64,000 bases of DNA from Myxococcus xanthus (GTDB lineage: Bacteria; Myxococcota; Myxococcia; Myxococcales; Myxococcaceae): assembly GCF_900106535.1 (NCBI RefSeq), contig NZ_FNOH01000003.1, forward strand, positions 372,001 to 436,000. The letters are read 5' to 3'. Both the position numbers and the translations under genes were made by a program. Below the pieces are notes generated by a model, which was given only the letters and a program-made list of their open reading frames with translations, was not told where the DNA came from and did not search any database. Of this stretch, positions 43,499-52,752 are shown piece by piece. The first letter of the stretch is position 1. Every line of letters begins with the position of its first letter.

Positions 43499-44262
43499 GT
43501 CGCGCACGCCTCCGGAGACTCCGGGTACGCGGGGATGGCCGTGACTCGACAGCCCTCGCAGTCCGGTGCCCGCGCCACGCGTGTCCGCCGTCCCAGGATC
43601 GACACCGCATCCAGCACGTGCAGCGTAGCCTCGCCCTGCCCACCTCGCGCGGCGCCCGACAGCAGCTCCAGCGCCAGCAGGGCCTGCACCGCGCCCACCA
43701 GCCCCGCCAGCGAGCCGAGCACCCCCGCCTGGGCACACGTGGGCACGGCATCCGGCGGAGGCGGCGCTTCATAGAGGCAGCGCAGACACGGCCCCCCCGG
43801 GTCCACGCGCATCGCCTGGCCCTGCATGCGCAGCACACCGCCATAGATGAGCGGCACGCCCGTCAGCACCGCCACGTCCGACAGGAAGAACTTGGTGGCC
43901 ACGCCATCCGTGGCGTCGATGACGGCGTCATGCGCGCGGAAGAGCCCCTCCGCGTTGCTCGCGTCCACGCGCTCGGGGATGGCCTCCGTGCTCAGGCCGG
44001 GAAAGGCCCGCGCCAGGCCCGCCGTCGCGGACTCCGCCTTGTTCCGGCCCACGTCTTCGCCCCGGTGCCAGAGCTGGCGCGGCAAGTTCGTCACGTCCAC
44101 GCAGTCCGGATCCGCCAGCGTCAGGTGCCCGACACCGGCCTGGGCCAACGCCAACGACGCCGGGCATCCGAGCCCGCCAGCCCCCACCAGCAGTACGCGC
44201 GCGCGCTCCAGCCGGGACGCATGGGGAATTCGGGGGTGGTGGTCTGTACCGTGGCCATGCAT
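43495..44262 (-). CDS. MoeB/ThiF-type E1 (catalytic subunit) lacking the N-terminal RYxRQ segment
   Basis: A 255-residue E1-like adenylyltransferase. The nucleotide loop is VLLVGAGGLGCPAS (24-37); DPDCVDVTNLPRQ includes R62, GRNKAES has K75 and DATDG has D119, the catalytic set. Zinc pairs are C159/C162 (CLRC) and C235/C238 (CEGC), and the MoeB/UBA3-type loop cysteine is C176 (VPTCAQAG). The protein begins MHGHGTDHHPRIPH, so it lacks the conserved RYSRQ arginine-finger region; about 20 codons read upstream in frame contain neither the motif nor a start. The missing part occurs in the E1-like pseudo-enzyme of the same operon. It is the first gene of the five. Confidence 0.88.
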   Translation of the reverse strand: MHGHGTDHHPRIPHASRLERARVLLVGAGGLGCPASLALAQAGVGHLTLADPDCVDVTNLPRQLWHRGEDVGRNKAESATAGLARAFPGLSTEAIPERVDASNAEGLFRAHDAVIDATDGVATKFFLSDVAVLTGVPLIYGGVLRMQGQAMRVDPGGPCLRCLYEAPPPPDAVPTCAQAGVLGSLAGLVGAVQALLALELLSGAARGGQGEATLHVLDAVSILGRRTRVARAPDCEGCRVTAIPAYPESPEACAT

Positions 44263-44384
44263 CGGATGACTGCTCCACGCGGTCGGAAACGAATATGGTG
44301 GGGCCGCCTGCGTACCACGATGCAGAAGGGCGCAGGTGTCTCTCCACCGTCCCGCGTCCGCGCGGCCCCCACCTGCCAGGACAT

Positions 44385-44771
44385 ATGAAAAACCTGACCG
44401 GCGTGCTCGTCTTTTCCGCTGTCCTCTTCCTGGCTCCTGGCTGCACCCGCAAGTCGGGCGAGGCCCCGGGCCCCACCGACGCCTCCGCCGCGACGGACGA
44501 AGCCGCGCGCACGGGCGCCAGCAAGGGGGCCCTGCGCGCCGAGGACGCGGGCTCCGGCAGCACGGCTCGCGCGGCCCAGGAGGCCTGCGTGGACTCGTGG
44601 CTCCAGAAGCAGGGGCTGGACGCGTACGGCAACCCGGAGGGCAGCATGTACGCGGGCGGCACGCCGCTCTTCAATGAGCGCACGGGTGAGCAGATCGATC
44701 GGCTGGACTTCATCTTCAAGAACAAGCCCGAAGTCCGCCAGGCGTGCTCGGGTGACGCCGCCGCGGAGTAA
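44385..44771 (+). CDS. Small lipoprotein of unknown function
   Basis: A 128-residue protein with a lipoprotein-type signal MKNLTGVLVFSAVLFLAPGC (lipidated C20; the -2 proline makes the lipobox imperfect). After an Ala/Thr/Asp-rich linker, about 55 residues (CVDSWLQKQGLDAYGNPEGS, DRLDFIFKNKPEVRQAC) contain two cysteines that may form a disulfide. The start at 44385 is preferred to an ATG 30 codons upstream, which would precede the leader. It is divergent from the E1/MoeB-like gene, and the histidine kinase follows 109 bp downstream. Confidence 0.7.
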   Translation: MKNLTGVLVFSAVLFLAPGCTRKSGEAPGPTDASAATDEAARTGASKGALRAEDAGSGSTARAAQEACVDSWLQKQGLDAYGNPEGSMYAGGTPLFNERTGEQIDRLDFIFKNKPEVRQACSGDAAAE

Positions 44772-44880
44772 CGCGGTGCTTCCGCCCGGCGTGGGGCCTG
44801 CCCCCTCGCCCCCCAGAAAACGGGGCGGGCCACCTCCGGGATTCCCGGCCCCCCGGTTGCTCCCGTAGACTGCCGGACGA

Positions 44881-46164
44881 ATGGATTCCCAACTCGCATT
44901 GAGCGAGGAAACGCCTGCCAACGACCTGCGCGCCCGGGTGCGGAAGGTCCTGGAGCGCCGCAAGCTGACGGACAGCGTGTCGGCGGAGCAGGCCGCCGCC
45001 TCGTGGGAGCAGGACCGCTTCGTGGCACGGGCCCGCGCGCTCTTCTACGCGCGGATGATGTTCCTCACGCTGGGCCTGCTCATCCTCGCGGTGCCGGCCT
45101 GGAGCGGCTACTTCGGCCTCACCGGGCCCTTCTCCTTCGTGGGCTACTTCGCGATGCTGCTCTACAGCGTCGCCAACCTCCTGGTCATCGACCACCCCAA
45201 GGCCGGCCGCTGGGTGACGTACATCACCCTCTGCCTGGACGTGACCATCAGCGTGGTGCTCATCGCCAAGCCGCACGTCGGCGGCGGTCTCCAGAGCCCG
45301 CTGCTGGCCACGCAGCTGCTCTTCACCACGCTCTTCGCCATCCTCTTTCCCAAGCCGCTGGCGATCCTGCCGCCGCTGCTGGCGCTGCCCATCACCACCC
45401 GGCTGGACCTGCTCCTCAACCGCTCCGTGACGGCGGTGGAGCTGCTGACCCTGCTCTGGTACCTGGCGCTCAACTTCATCATCGTCTACGTGCTCGTGTA
45501 CCTGAACGAGCGCGAGGCCGCCGCGCACCGCGAGGTCGTGTCGCTCCAGGGAGACCTCAAGGAGCTCGCGGTGGTGGAGGAGCGCAACCGGATGGCCCGG
45601 GAGATCCACGACGGCCTGGGCGCGTCCCTGTCGTCGATGATCATCCAGTCCGAATACATCCTGAACCTCGCGCGCGAGGAGGGCCTGCGCGAGGAGATCC
45701 GCGAACTGAAGCTCACCGCGGAGGAGTCCATCGAGGAGCTGCGGCGCAGCCTGCGGATGATGCGCGAGGACTTCGAGCTGGCGCAGGGCCTGGAGGACTA
45801 CGCGAAGACGTTCCGCGAGCGCACGGGCCTGGACATCCGCTTCGAGCGCACCGGGCTCCAGCGCAAGCTGGACCCGGACGTGCAACTGGCGCTGTTCCGC
45901 ATCCTCCAGGAGTCGCTGTCCAACGCGGTGAAGCACGCGGAGGCCAAGGGCGTCCAGGTGCGGCTCGACTTCAGCGAGGACCGTGTCAACCTCGTCGTAC
46001 GCGACGACGGCAAGGGCTTCGACCCTTCCCGGACGCCGCGCGGCCACTATGGCCTGTTGAACATGCGCGAGCGCGCCATGAAGCTCGGTGGCCAGCTCAT
46101 CGTGGACTCGTCACCCGGCGCTGGCGCCCAGGTGGCATTCTCCCTTCCCTGTCGCCCGTCATGA
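44881..46164 (+). CDS. Membrane sensor histidine kinase (LiaS/NarX type, HisKA_3)
   Basis: A 427-residue kinase. It has an N-terminal cytosolic stretch (1-55), about five membrane segments between residues 55 and 208, and then a coiled-coil linker. The HisKA_3 domain has H243 in MAREIHDGLGASLSS. The GHKL ATPase includes LFRILQESLSNAVKHAEA, VRDDGKGFDPSRTP and GHYGLLNMRERA, all intact. The stimulus is unknown; no extracellular sensor domain of size is visible. Its stop overlaps the start of the NarL-type regulator by 4 bp (ATGA), a classic co-translated pair. Confidence 0.92.
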   Translation: MDSQLALSEETPANDLRARVRKVLERRKLTDSVSAEQAAASWEQDRFVARARALFYARMMFLTLGLLILAVPAWSGYFGLTGPFSFVGYFAMLLYSVANLLVIDHPKAGRWVTYITLCLDVTISVVLIAKPHVGGGLQSPLLATQLLFTTLFAILFPKPLAILPPLLALPITTRLDLLLNRSVTAVELLTLLWYLALNFIIVYVLVYLNEREAAAHREVVSLQGDLKELAVVEERNRMAREIHDGLGASLSSMIIQSEYILNLAREEGLREEIRELKLTAEESIEELRRSLRMMREDFELAQGLEDYAKTFRERTGLDIRFERTGLQRKLDPDVQLALFRILQESLSNAVKHAEAKGVQVRLDFSEDRVNLVVRDDGKGFDPSRTPRGHYGLLNMRERAMKLGGQLIVDSSPGAGAQVAFSLPCRPS

Positions 46165-46901
46165 CCGGAGCTCCCGTGGACGCCCCGCAGCCTCCTGATT
46201 CGCCGCCCATTCGCGTCTTCGTGGTCGAGGATCAAACGAAGATCCTCAAGAACCAGCTCCGCCTCTTCGAGAACCACCCGGAGATGGACATCATCGGCAC
46301 CGCGCTCTCCGGTGAAGCCGCGCTGGAGGAAGTGCCCAAGCTGATGCCGGACGTGCTGCTGCTCGACCTGGGCCTGCCCCGCATGAGCGGCATCGACGTG
46401 ACGCGCGAGGTGAAGGCGCGCTTCCCGAAGATTGAAATCCTCATCTTCACCATCTTCGACGAGGAGGACAAAGTGCTGGAGGCCGTGAAGGCGGGCGCCT
46501 CCGGCTACCTGCTCAAGGGCGCCCCGGTGGACAAGATCATCGAGGCCATCAAGGAAGTCCGCGCGGGCGGCACCGTCATCCAGCCCAACCTGGCCCGCCG
46601 GCTGCTCCGTCACTTCCGCGTGGAGCCCGACGCCAGCCCCTTGATCTCACCGCCCGCCGCGCCGGAGCCGTCGGCCAGCGACCTGCCCCAGGAGCCCCTG
46701 CTCAAGCCGCTGTCGGACCGCGAGCGCGAAATCCTCCAGCTCATCGCCAAGGGCGTCTCCAACAGCGAGGCAGCGCGCCTGCTCGACCTCAGCAAGGCCA
46801 CCATCCGCACGCACCTGGAGCACATCTACCGGAAGCTGGAGGTCACCAACCGCGTGGAGGCCGTCACCGAAGGCATCCGCAAGGGCCTCATCTCCGTCTG
46901 A
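46161..46901 (+). CDS. NarL/LuxR-type response regulator
   Basis: A 246-residue regulator, translated from ATG at 46161 overlapping the kinase stop. The receiver (about 18-135) has D69 in LLLDLGLPRMSG and the conserved lysine in GYLLKGAPVD. After a Pro/Ser-rich linker, the LuxR HTH (about 185-245) is complete: LSDREREILQLIAKGVSNSEAARLL, then KATIRTHLEHIYRKLEV. It converges on the GH5-like gene with 15 bp between. Target genes are unknown. Confidence 0.93.
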   Translation: MTGAPVDAPQPPDSPPIRVFVVEDQTKILKNQLRLFENHPEMDIIGTALSGEAALEEVPKLMPDVLLLDLGLPRMSGIDVTREVKARFPKIEILIFTIFDEEDKVLEAVKAGASGYLLKGAPVDKIIEAIKEVRAGGTVIQPNLARRLLRHFRVEPDASPLISPPAAPEPSASDLPQEPLLKPLSDREREILQLIAKGVSNSEAARLLDLSKATIRTHLEHIYRKLEVTNRVEAVTEGIRKGLISV

Positions 46902-46916
46902 GCCGGAGCGCCGCGC

Positions 46917-48188
46917 TCAGCGCCCCGTGGAGACCGCCGCGCCCGGACGCTCCGCGGCGGCGGCCTCCATGACCAGGTCCGCGTACCGGTTGACCGGGTC
47001 TCCCGGCTGCGTGCCGTCCCGGTAATAGAAGGTGTAGTCGTCCCAGGCCTCCGGCCGGGCGTCGGTGGAGAACATCCACAGCGCCCCTGCGCCGACGCCT
47101 TCCTTCCGCATGCACTCCAGCCAGCCGCGATAGAGCGCGCGCCGCTGCGACACGTCGAACGCGCCTTCGTTGCGCAGCCCCAGTTCGCCCACGAACAAGG
47201 GCTTGCCCAGGTTCCGGGCGATGGCGGCGTGCTCCCGAATCCACCGAGCGCCGGCCTCGGCCGTGTCGATGCCGCCCAGGCCCCAGGACTCCGGATAGAA
47301 GTGCACCGACGCGAAGTCGATGTACGGGGACGCCGTGTTGCGCGTGAAGCTGGCCCCCGGCGTGCGAAGCACCGGCGACCCGGAGCGGGACCAGAAGCCA
47401 GGGTCGTACCCGTCGGGAGACGGCTCGAAGCCCTCCTCCCCCGTCCCCACCAGGTGGCCGGGCGCGTGCGTCTTCACCTCGCGCGCCACGTCATCAATCC
47501 ATGCGCGCAGCCGCGCCCCTTCCTTGTCCAGCCCCCGTCCCCGCGGCTCGTTGAGCAGCTCCCAGGCCAGGACGGCCGGGTGGTCGCCATAGCGGATGCC
47601 GTCCACCGTGTTCACCCGGTTGAGCAACCGCGCCACATGCGCCTTGAAGTGCGCCACCACCACCGGGTCGGTGAAGAACCGAGCATCCCCTTCCACGGGC
47701 CGGGGGAGCCCCGCCCACTCCACGTATTGGCGCGCGCCCCCATACGCATCCCAGTAGTTCCCCAGCGTCAGCACCAGGCGAACGCCATGGAAGCGGGCGC
47801 GGGTGAGCACCCAATCCAGGCCGACCAGGGCCACCTCGTCGTACTCCAGCGGCGCCACCTGGATGGCGGTGTCCCCCACCTTCGACAGCGCGTCGTTGTG
47901 TCCATTGGTGCGCAGCGCGCGCACGCCCAGCGCGGAGGCCTTGGCGAGCACCTCTTCCAGCACCGGGGACTCCGCCGCCCCCCGCCGCGCGTCCCGGGTG
48001 GCCTCTTCCTGTAGGAAGTAGGCGTTGAGCACCATGGCGCCGGACGGCAACCGGTCCAGGTGTTGCGCCGGACCGCCCGAGCAGCTTGCGGCCACCGCCT
48101 CCAGCATGACCGGGTCCCCCTCTCCGCAGGCCCCCAGGAGGAAGGCGACGGCCGCGGAGGCGGTGGAGGTCCGGCGAGAAAAGGGCAT
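46917..48188 (-). CDS. GH5-like glycoside hydrolase lipoprotein (beta-mannanase type)
   Basis: A 423-residue protein with a lipoprotein signal (AVAFLLGACGEGD, C21) and a (beta/alpha)8 glycosidase fold. Catalytic glutamates are E214 in WELLNEPRG (acid/base; the NEP motif) and E335 in LFVGELGL (nucleophile). The arrangement matches GH5 endo-1,4-beta-mannanases, but related families (GH5_x, GH113) are possible and the substrate is inferred. Membrane anchoring suggests polysaccharide degradation at the cell surface, in keeping with a predatory or soil life. The same frame is open for kilobases upstream under other genes; the ATG at 48188 starts the signal peptide. Confidence 0.82.
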   Translation of the reverse strand: MPFSRRTSTASAAVAFLLGACGEGDPVMLEAVAASCSGGPAQHLDRLPSGAMVLNAYFLQEEATRDARRGAAESPVLEEVLAKASALGVRALRTNGHNDALSKVGDTAIQVAPLEYDEVALVGLDWVLTRARFHGVRLVLTLGNYWDAYGGARQYVEWAGLPRPVEGDARFFTDPVVVAHFKAHVARLLNRVNTVDGIRYGDHPAVLAWELLNEPRGRGLDKEGARLRAWIDDVAREVKTHAPGHLVGTGEEGFEPSPDGYDPGFWSRSGSPVLRTPGASFTRNTASPYIDFASVHFYPESWGLGGIDTAEAGARWIREHAAIARNLGKPLFVGELGLRNEGAFDVSQRRALYRGWLECMRKEGVGAGALWMFSTDARPEAWDDYTFYYRDGTQPGDPVNRYADLVMEAAAAERPGAAVSTGR

Positions 48189-48254
48189 GCCTACATGGTA
48201 ACGACGCCACGCGCTCCACGCATCGGTCCCGAGGACTGGGCTAGGTTCGCCGCC

Positions 48255-49136
48255 ATGGAGCTCAGACTGGAAGGCGTGTCGAAGACGTACCCCAACGGCA
48301 CCCGTGCGTTGCAGGGTGTCAACCTCACGATTCCGCGCGGAATGTTCGGGCTGCTCGGGCCCAACGGCGCCGGCAAGTCCACGCTGATGCGCAGCATCGC
48401 CACACTGCAGGACGTGGACGCGGGCACCATGACCTTCGACGGCATCGACCTGCGCCGGGACAAGGACCGGCTGCGCGAGGTACTGGGTTACCTCCCACAG
48501 GACTTCGGCGTGTACCCCAAGGTGACGGCCTGGGACATGCTGGACCATCTGGCCCAGCTCAAGGGCCTGGCCCAGCGCGGCCCGCGCCATGACACGGTGA
48601 AGGCGCTCCTCCAGAAGACGAACCTCTGGGAGCATCGCGACCGGCGGCTCGGTGGATTCTCCGGCGGCATGAAGCAGCGCTTCGGCATCGCCCAGGCCCT
48701 GCTCGGCAATCCCAAGCTGCTCATCGTGGACGAGCCCACCGCCGGGCTCGACCCCGCCGAGCGCTTCCGCTTCCACAACCTGCTGGCGGAGATCAGCACC
48801 GACGTGGTGGTGCTGTTGTCCACGCACATCGTCTCCGACGTGGCGGACCTCTGTCAGAACATGGCCATCCTCGCCCAGGGGAACGTCGTGGCCAGCGGCC
48901 ACCCGCTGAAGCTGGTGGAGTCCCTGCACCAGCGCGTGTGGAAGCGCTTCGTCACCCACCAGGAGGAACTGGACGCGCTCATGAAACAGTTGGAGGTCAT
49001 CGCCGTGCGGCGCGTGGCCGGTCAGCGACTGGTCCATGTCTACGCGGAGTCCCCGCCAGAGGGCTTCGAGCCCGCCAGCCCCGACCTGGAGGACGTGTAC
49101 TTCCACGCGCTCGCCCGGGCATCCAAGCAGCCCTGA
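48255..49136 (+). CDS. ABC transporter ATP-binding protein
   Basis: A 293-residue ABC ATPase. It begins MELRLEGVSKTYPNGTRAL; Walker A is LLGPNGAGKSTLM, the Q-loop region YLPQDFGVYP, the signature GGFSGGMKQRF, Walker B LLIVDEPTAGLDP and the H-loop STHIVSD. The extra 60 residues at the end are typical of export-type transporters with a lipid- or drug-like substrate. It precedes the permease-peptidase fusion by 9 bp, so together they form one transporter. The start ATG at 48255 begins the domain; an earlier in-frame ATG adds 19 non-conserved residues. Confidence 0.93.
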   Translation: MELRLEGVSKTYPNGTRALQGVNLTIPRGMFGLLGPNGAGKSTLMRSIATLQDVDAGTMTFDGIDLRRDKDRLREVLGYLPQDFGVYPKVTAWDMLDHLAQLKGLAQRGPRHDTVKALLQKTNLWEHRDRRLGGFSGGMKQRFGIAQALLGNPKLLIVDEPTAGLDPAERFRFHNLLAEISTDVVVLLSTHIVSDVADLCQNMAILAQGNVVASGHPLKLVESLHQRVWKRFVTHQEELDALMKQLEVIAVRRVAGQRLVHVYAESPPEGFEPASPDLEDVYFHALARASKQP

Positions 49137-49145
49137 GGGCCCACC

Positions 49146-52100
49146 ATGTTCACCGCCCTCCTGACCTTCGAATTGCGGCGCCGGGTGAAGATGATCTCCA
49201 CCTGGGTCTACGCCCTGATGCTGGCCGCCGCCGCCGCGCTGATGACGCTGGCGATTGGCGCCGTGTTCAAGGGGTTCTCGGTGGCGTCGGGCCCGGAGCT
49301 GGTCCGCGTCAACAGCCCGCACACCGTCTTCAGCTTCACCATCAGCCTGGCCTACTTCGGCCTCTTCATGGTGGCCGCCGTCTTCGGCCAGGCCGCCTAC
49401 CAGGACTTCGGCCACAACACGTGGATGCTCATCTTCACGAAGAACGTGAAGAAGGGCCCGTACCTGCTCGGCCGGTTCCTGGGTGCGTACCTCTTCAGCG
49501 CGGTGCTGATGCTGGCCATCATCCCCGGGCTGATGGTGGGCGCCGCGGGCGTGTGGCTGGTGGATGCCGATCGGCTCGCTCCGTTCCAGCTCACTTCCTA
49601 CCTCTGGCCCTACGTCATCGGCGTCTGGCCCACGCTCTTCTTCGCCGGCGCCGTCTTCTTCTCGCTGGCCGCCCTGACGCGGCGCATGGCCCCCGTGTAC
49701 GTGGGCGTCGTGGTGCTGGTGATGGGGTACCTGACGCTCAGCGCCGCCATGTCCGACGTGCAGCACCAGGACCTGGCGTCCCTGCTGGACCCGTTCGGCT
49801 TCCTCACCTTCGAGAACGCGACCCGCTACTGGACGGCGGCCGAGCGCAACCAGGACCACGTCCCCTTCGCCGGGCTGCTGCTCGCCAACCGGTTGCTGTG
49901 GAGTGTGGTGGGCGCCGCGCTCCTGGGACTGGCCGTCCTGCGCTTCCGCACCACCGTGGAGGAGCAGCGGGGACGCGGCACGCGCAAGGAGAAGGAGGCC
50001 CCCGCCCCGGTCGCCATCCCCACCACCCTGGCGTCGCCCACGACGGGCAGTTGGCTGCGCACGGCCTTCGCCACCTCCTGGCTGGCATACCGCGACATCC
50101 TCCGCTCCCCGGTGTTCTGGTCCTTCGTCGTGGCAGGGCTGGCCATGGGCACCATGGGCATCTCCATTTCGAAGCAGATATACGGCACCGCCACCTGGCC
50201 GGTGACGTGGCAGGTGCTGGAGACGGCCACGCGAACGTTCCAGCCCTTCCTGCTCATCACCATCACCTTCTATGCGGGTGAGCTGGTGTGGAAGGAGCGC
50301 GACGCGGGGCTGGCCGACATCGTGGACGCCACGCGCGTGCCGTCCTGGGTCACCTATGGCGCGAAGCTGGGGGCGCTGCTGCTCGTGGCCTTCTCCCTGA
50401 AGGCCGTGGCGCTGCTGTCCGCGCTGCTCTCCCAGGTGCTTCGCGGCTACGTCGACATCGAGTGGAACCTCTACGCCACACAGCTCTTCCTGCTGGACTT
50501 CCCGCATGACGCGCTGTTGTGCGTGCTGGCCTTCTTCGCGCAGGTGCTCATCCATCAGAAGTACCTGGCGTACCTGGTGATGGTGCTCTACTTCGTCCTC
50601 CAGGCCGCGCTGGGCCTGATGGGCGTGGAAGACTTGCTGGTCCGCTACGGCTCCGAGCCCACGCTTCGCTACTCCGACCTGAACCGCTTCGGCAGCATCA
50701 TCCCCGCGCTCGTGTGGCACCGCGTCTACTGGTACGGGCTGGCGGCGTTGCTCGTGGCGGTGGGCTACCTGCTCACGGTCCGAGGCCTGGAGGCGCGCTG
50801 GAAGCAGCGCTGGGCAGCAGCCAAGGCTCGGCGCACGGGCGCGTGGACGGCGGCCGCGGCGCTGTCGCTCTGCGTCTTCATCGGGGCGGGCGCGTTCATC
50901 TACTACAACACCCACATCCTCAACCCGTACATCACGCGGAAGGACCGGGAGCGGCAGCAGGCCCGCTACGAAAAAGAGTACGCGTCCTACGCCGCCCTGC
51001 CCCACCCACGCATCACCGCCGCGAAGGTCACCTTCCACATCCACCCGGAAGAGCTGCGCCTGGAGGCCCTGGGCAGCTACCGCATCCGCAACAAGACCGA
51101 CGCGCCCATCTCCAAGGTGATGCTCAACCTTCCGGACGACGCCCGGGTGCGCGGCCTGTCCCTCGCCGGCGTGACGAAGCCCGCGATGCATGACGCCGAG
51201 CTCGGCATCTTCATCTACGAGCTGCCCACGCCGCTGGCGCCCGGCGCCGACTCCGCCATCGTGTTCGACCTGGAGTTCGGCACGAAGGGCTTCAAGCACG
51301 GCGGGGCGCGCACGGACATCGTGGGCAACGGCACCTTCTTCGACAACATGAAGCTGCCGGTGCTCGGCTACCAGACGGGCGCCGAGTTGGAGGACGACCG
51401 GGACCGCAAGGACTACGGCCTGCCGCCTCGCGAGCGCCTGCCGGACCGCGACGACCCGAAGGCGAAGCAGGACAACTACATCCGCCAGGACTCGGACTTC
51501 ATCGCCTTCGAGGCCACGGTGAGCACGGCGAAGGACCAGATTGCCATTGCCCCGGGTTACCTGGAGAAGGAGTGGACCGAGGGCAACCGCCGCTTCTTCC
51601 ACTACCGGATGGACAAACCCATCCTCAACTTCTTCTCCGTCCTGTCCGCGCGCTACGAGGTGATGCGCGACACGTGGCGCGACGTGAAGCTGGAGATCTA
51701 CCACCACCCCACGCACACCTTCGCGCTGGACCGGATGATGCGCGGCATGAAGGACACGCTGGAGTACTGCAGCGAGAACTTCGGGCCGTATCAGCACCGG
51801 CAGGCCCGCATCCTGGAGTTCCCCCGCTACGCGAGCTTCGCCCAGTCCTTCCCCAATACGATTCCGTATTCGGAGGCACTGGGCTTCATCGCCCGCGTGG
51901 AGGACGGACGCGCCGACGACGTGGACTACCCGTACTACGTCACCGCGCACGAGATTGCCCACCAGTGGTGGGCGCACCAGGTGGTGGGCGCGCGCGCGCA
52001 GGGCGCCACGATGACGTCGGAGACGATGTCGCAGTACGCCGCGCTGATGGTGATGAAGCACCGCTTCGGGCCGATGAAGATGAAGCGCTTCCTCAAGTTC

Positions 52101-52748
52101 GAGCTGGACCGCTACCTCGCGGCCCGCGCGTTCGAATCGAAGAAGGAGGTGCCGCTGGCACGGGTGGAACAGCAGCTGTACATCCACTACCAGAAGGGCA
52201 GCCTCGTCATGTACGCGCTGCAGGACTTCATCGGCGAGGAGCGGGTGAACCGCGCCCTGCGCCGCTACGTGGAGAAGGTCCGCTTCCAGGGCCCGCCGTA
52301 CACCGGCTCCTCCGAGCTGCTGGGCTTCCTCCGGGAAGAGACGCCGCCGGAGTACCAGTACCTCATCGAGGACCTGTTCGAGAACATCACCCTCTACGAC
52401 AACCGCGCCGTCTCCGCGCAGGTGCGGCAGAACGACCAGGGCACCTGGGACGTCACCCTCAAGGTGAAGTCGAAGAAGTACCGCGCCGGTGAGAAGGGCG
52501 AACAGACAGAGGTGGACTTCAACGACTGGATGGACGTGGGCGCGCTCGACGAGCGCGGCGAGGCGATCTTCCTGGAGAAGCGCCGGGTGACGAAGGGCGA
52601 ATCGGAGTTCACCTTCACCGTTCCCGTGAAGCCCGCCCAGGTGGGCATCGACCCGCTCAACGTGCTCATCGACCGCACGTCCACCGACAACGTGACGGAG
52701 CCCACCGTCGCGTCCGCGGTAGCGCTGGGGAGCCCGTCCACGCCCTGA
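49146..52748 (+). CDS. ABC transporter permease fused to an M1-family aminopeptidase
   Basis: A 1200-residue membrane protein. The N-terminal half has about 12 membrane segments arranged as two permease halves (20-270 and 310-590), then a further hydrophobic segment (TAAAALSLCVFIGAGAFIYY). The C-terminal half (about 620-1190) is a gluzincin: H935-E936-I-A-H939 with a downstream glutamate E959, giving a 19-residue spacing rather than the usual 18. The canonical GAMEN motif is replaced. The peptidase should face the periplasm. This fusion class occurs in Bacteroidetes and myxobacteria; the exported substrate is unknown. Confidence 0.9.
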   Translation: MFTALLTFELRRRVKMISTWVYALMLAAAAALMTLAIGAVFKGFSVASGPELVRVNSPHTVFSFTISLAYFGLFMVAAVFGQAAYQDFGHNTWMLIFTKNVKKGPYLLGRFLGAYLFSAVLMLAIIPGLMVGAAGVWLVDADRLAPFQLTSYLWPYVIGVWPTLFFAGAVFFSLAALTRRMAPVYVGVVVLVMGYLTLSAAMSDVQHQDLASLLDPFGFLTFENATRYWTAAERNQDHVPFAGLLLANRLLWSVVGAALLGLAVLRFRTTVEEQRGRGTRKEKEAPAPVAIPTTLASPTTGSWLRTAFATSWLAYRDILRSPVFWSFVVAGLAMGTMGISISKQIYGTATWPVTWQVLETATRTFQPFLLITITFYAGELVWKERDAGLADIVDATRVPSWVTYGAKLGALLLVAFSLKAVALLSALLSQVLRGYVDIEWNLYATQLFLLDFPHDALLCVLAFFAQVLIHQKYLAYLVMVLYFVLQAALGLMGVEDLLVRYGSEPTLRYSDLNRFGSIIPALVWHRVYWYGLAALLVAVGYLLTVRGLEARWKQRWAAAKARRTGAWTAAAALSLCVFIGAGAFIYYNTHILNPYITRKDRERQQARYEKEYASYAALPHPRITAAKVTFHIHPEELRLEALGSYRIRNKTDAPISKVMLNLPDDARVRGLSLAGVTKPAMHDAELGIFIYELPTPLAPGADSAIVFDLEFGTKGFKHGGARTDIVGNGTFFDNMKLPVLGYQTGAELEDDRDRKDYGLPPRERLPDRDDPKAKQDNYIRQDSDFIAFEATVSTAKDQIAIAPGYLEKEWTEGNRRFFHYRMDKPILNFFSVLSARYEVMRDTWRDVKLEIYHHPTHTFALDRMMRGMKDTLEYCSENFGPYQHRQARILEFPRYASFAQSFPNTIPYSEALGFIARVEDGRADDVDYPYYVTAHEIAHQWWAHQVVGARAQGATMTSETMSQYAALMVMKHRFGPMKMKRFLKFELDRYLAARAFESKKEVPLARVEQQLYIHYQKGSLVMYALQDFIGEERVNRALRRYVEKVRFQGPPYTGSSELLGFLREETPPEYQYLIEDLFENITLYDNRAVSAQVRQNDQGTWDVTLKVKSKKYRAGEKGEQTEVDFNDWMDVGALDERGEAIFLEKRRVTKGESEFTFTVPVKPAQVGIDPLNVLIDRTSTDNVTEPTVASAVALGSPSTP

Positions 52749-52752
52749 CGGG

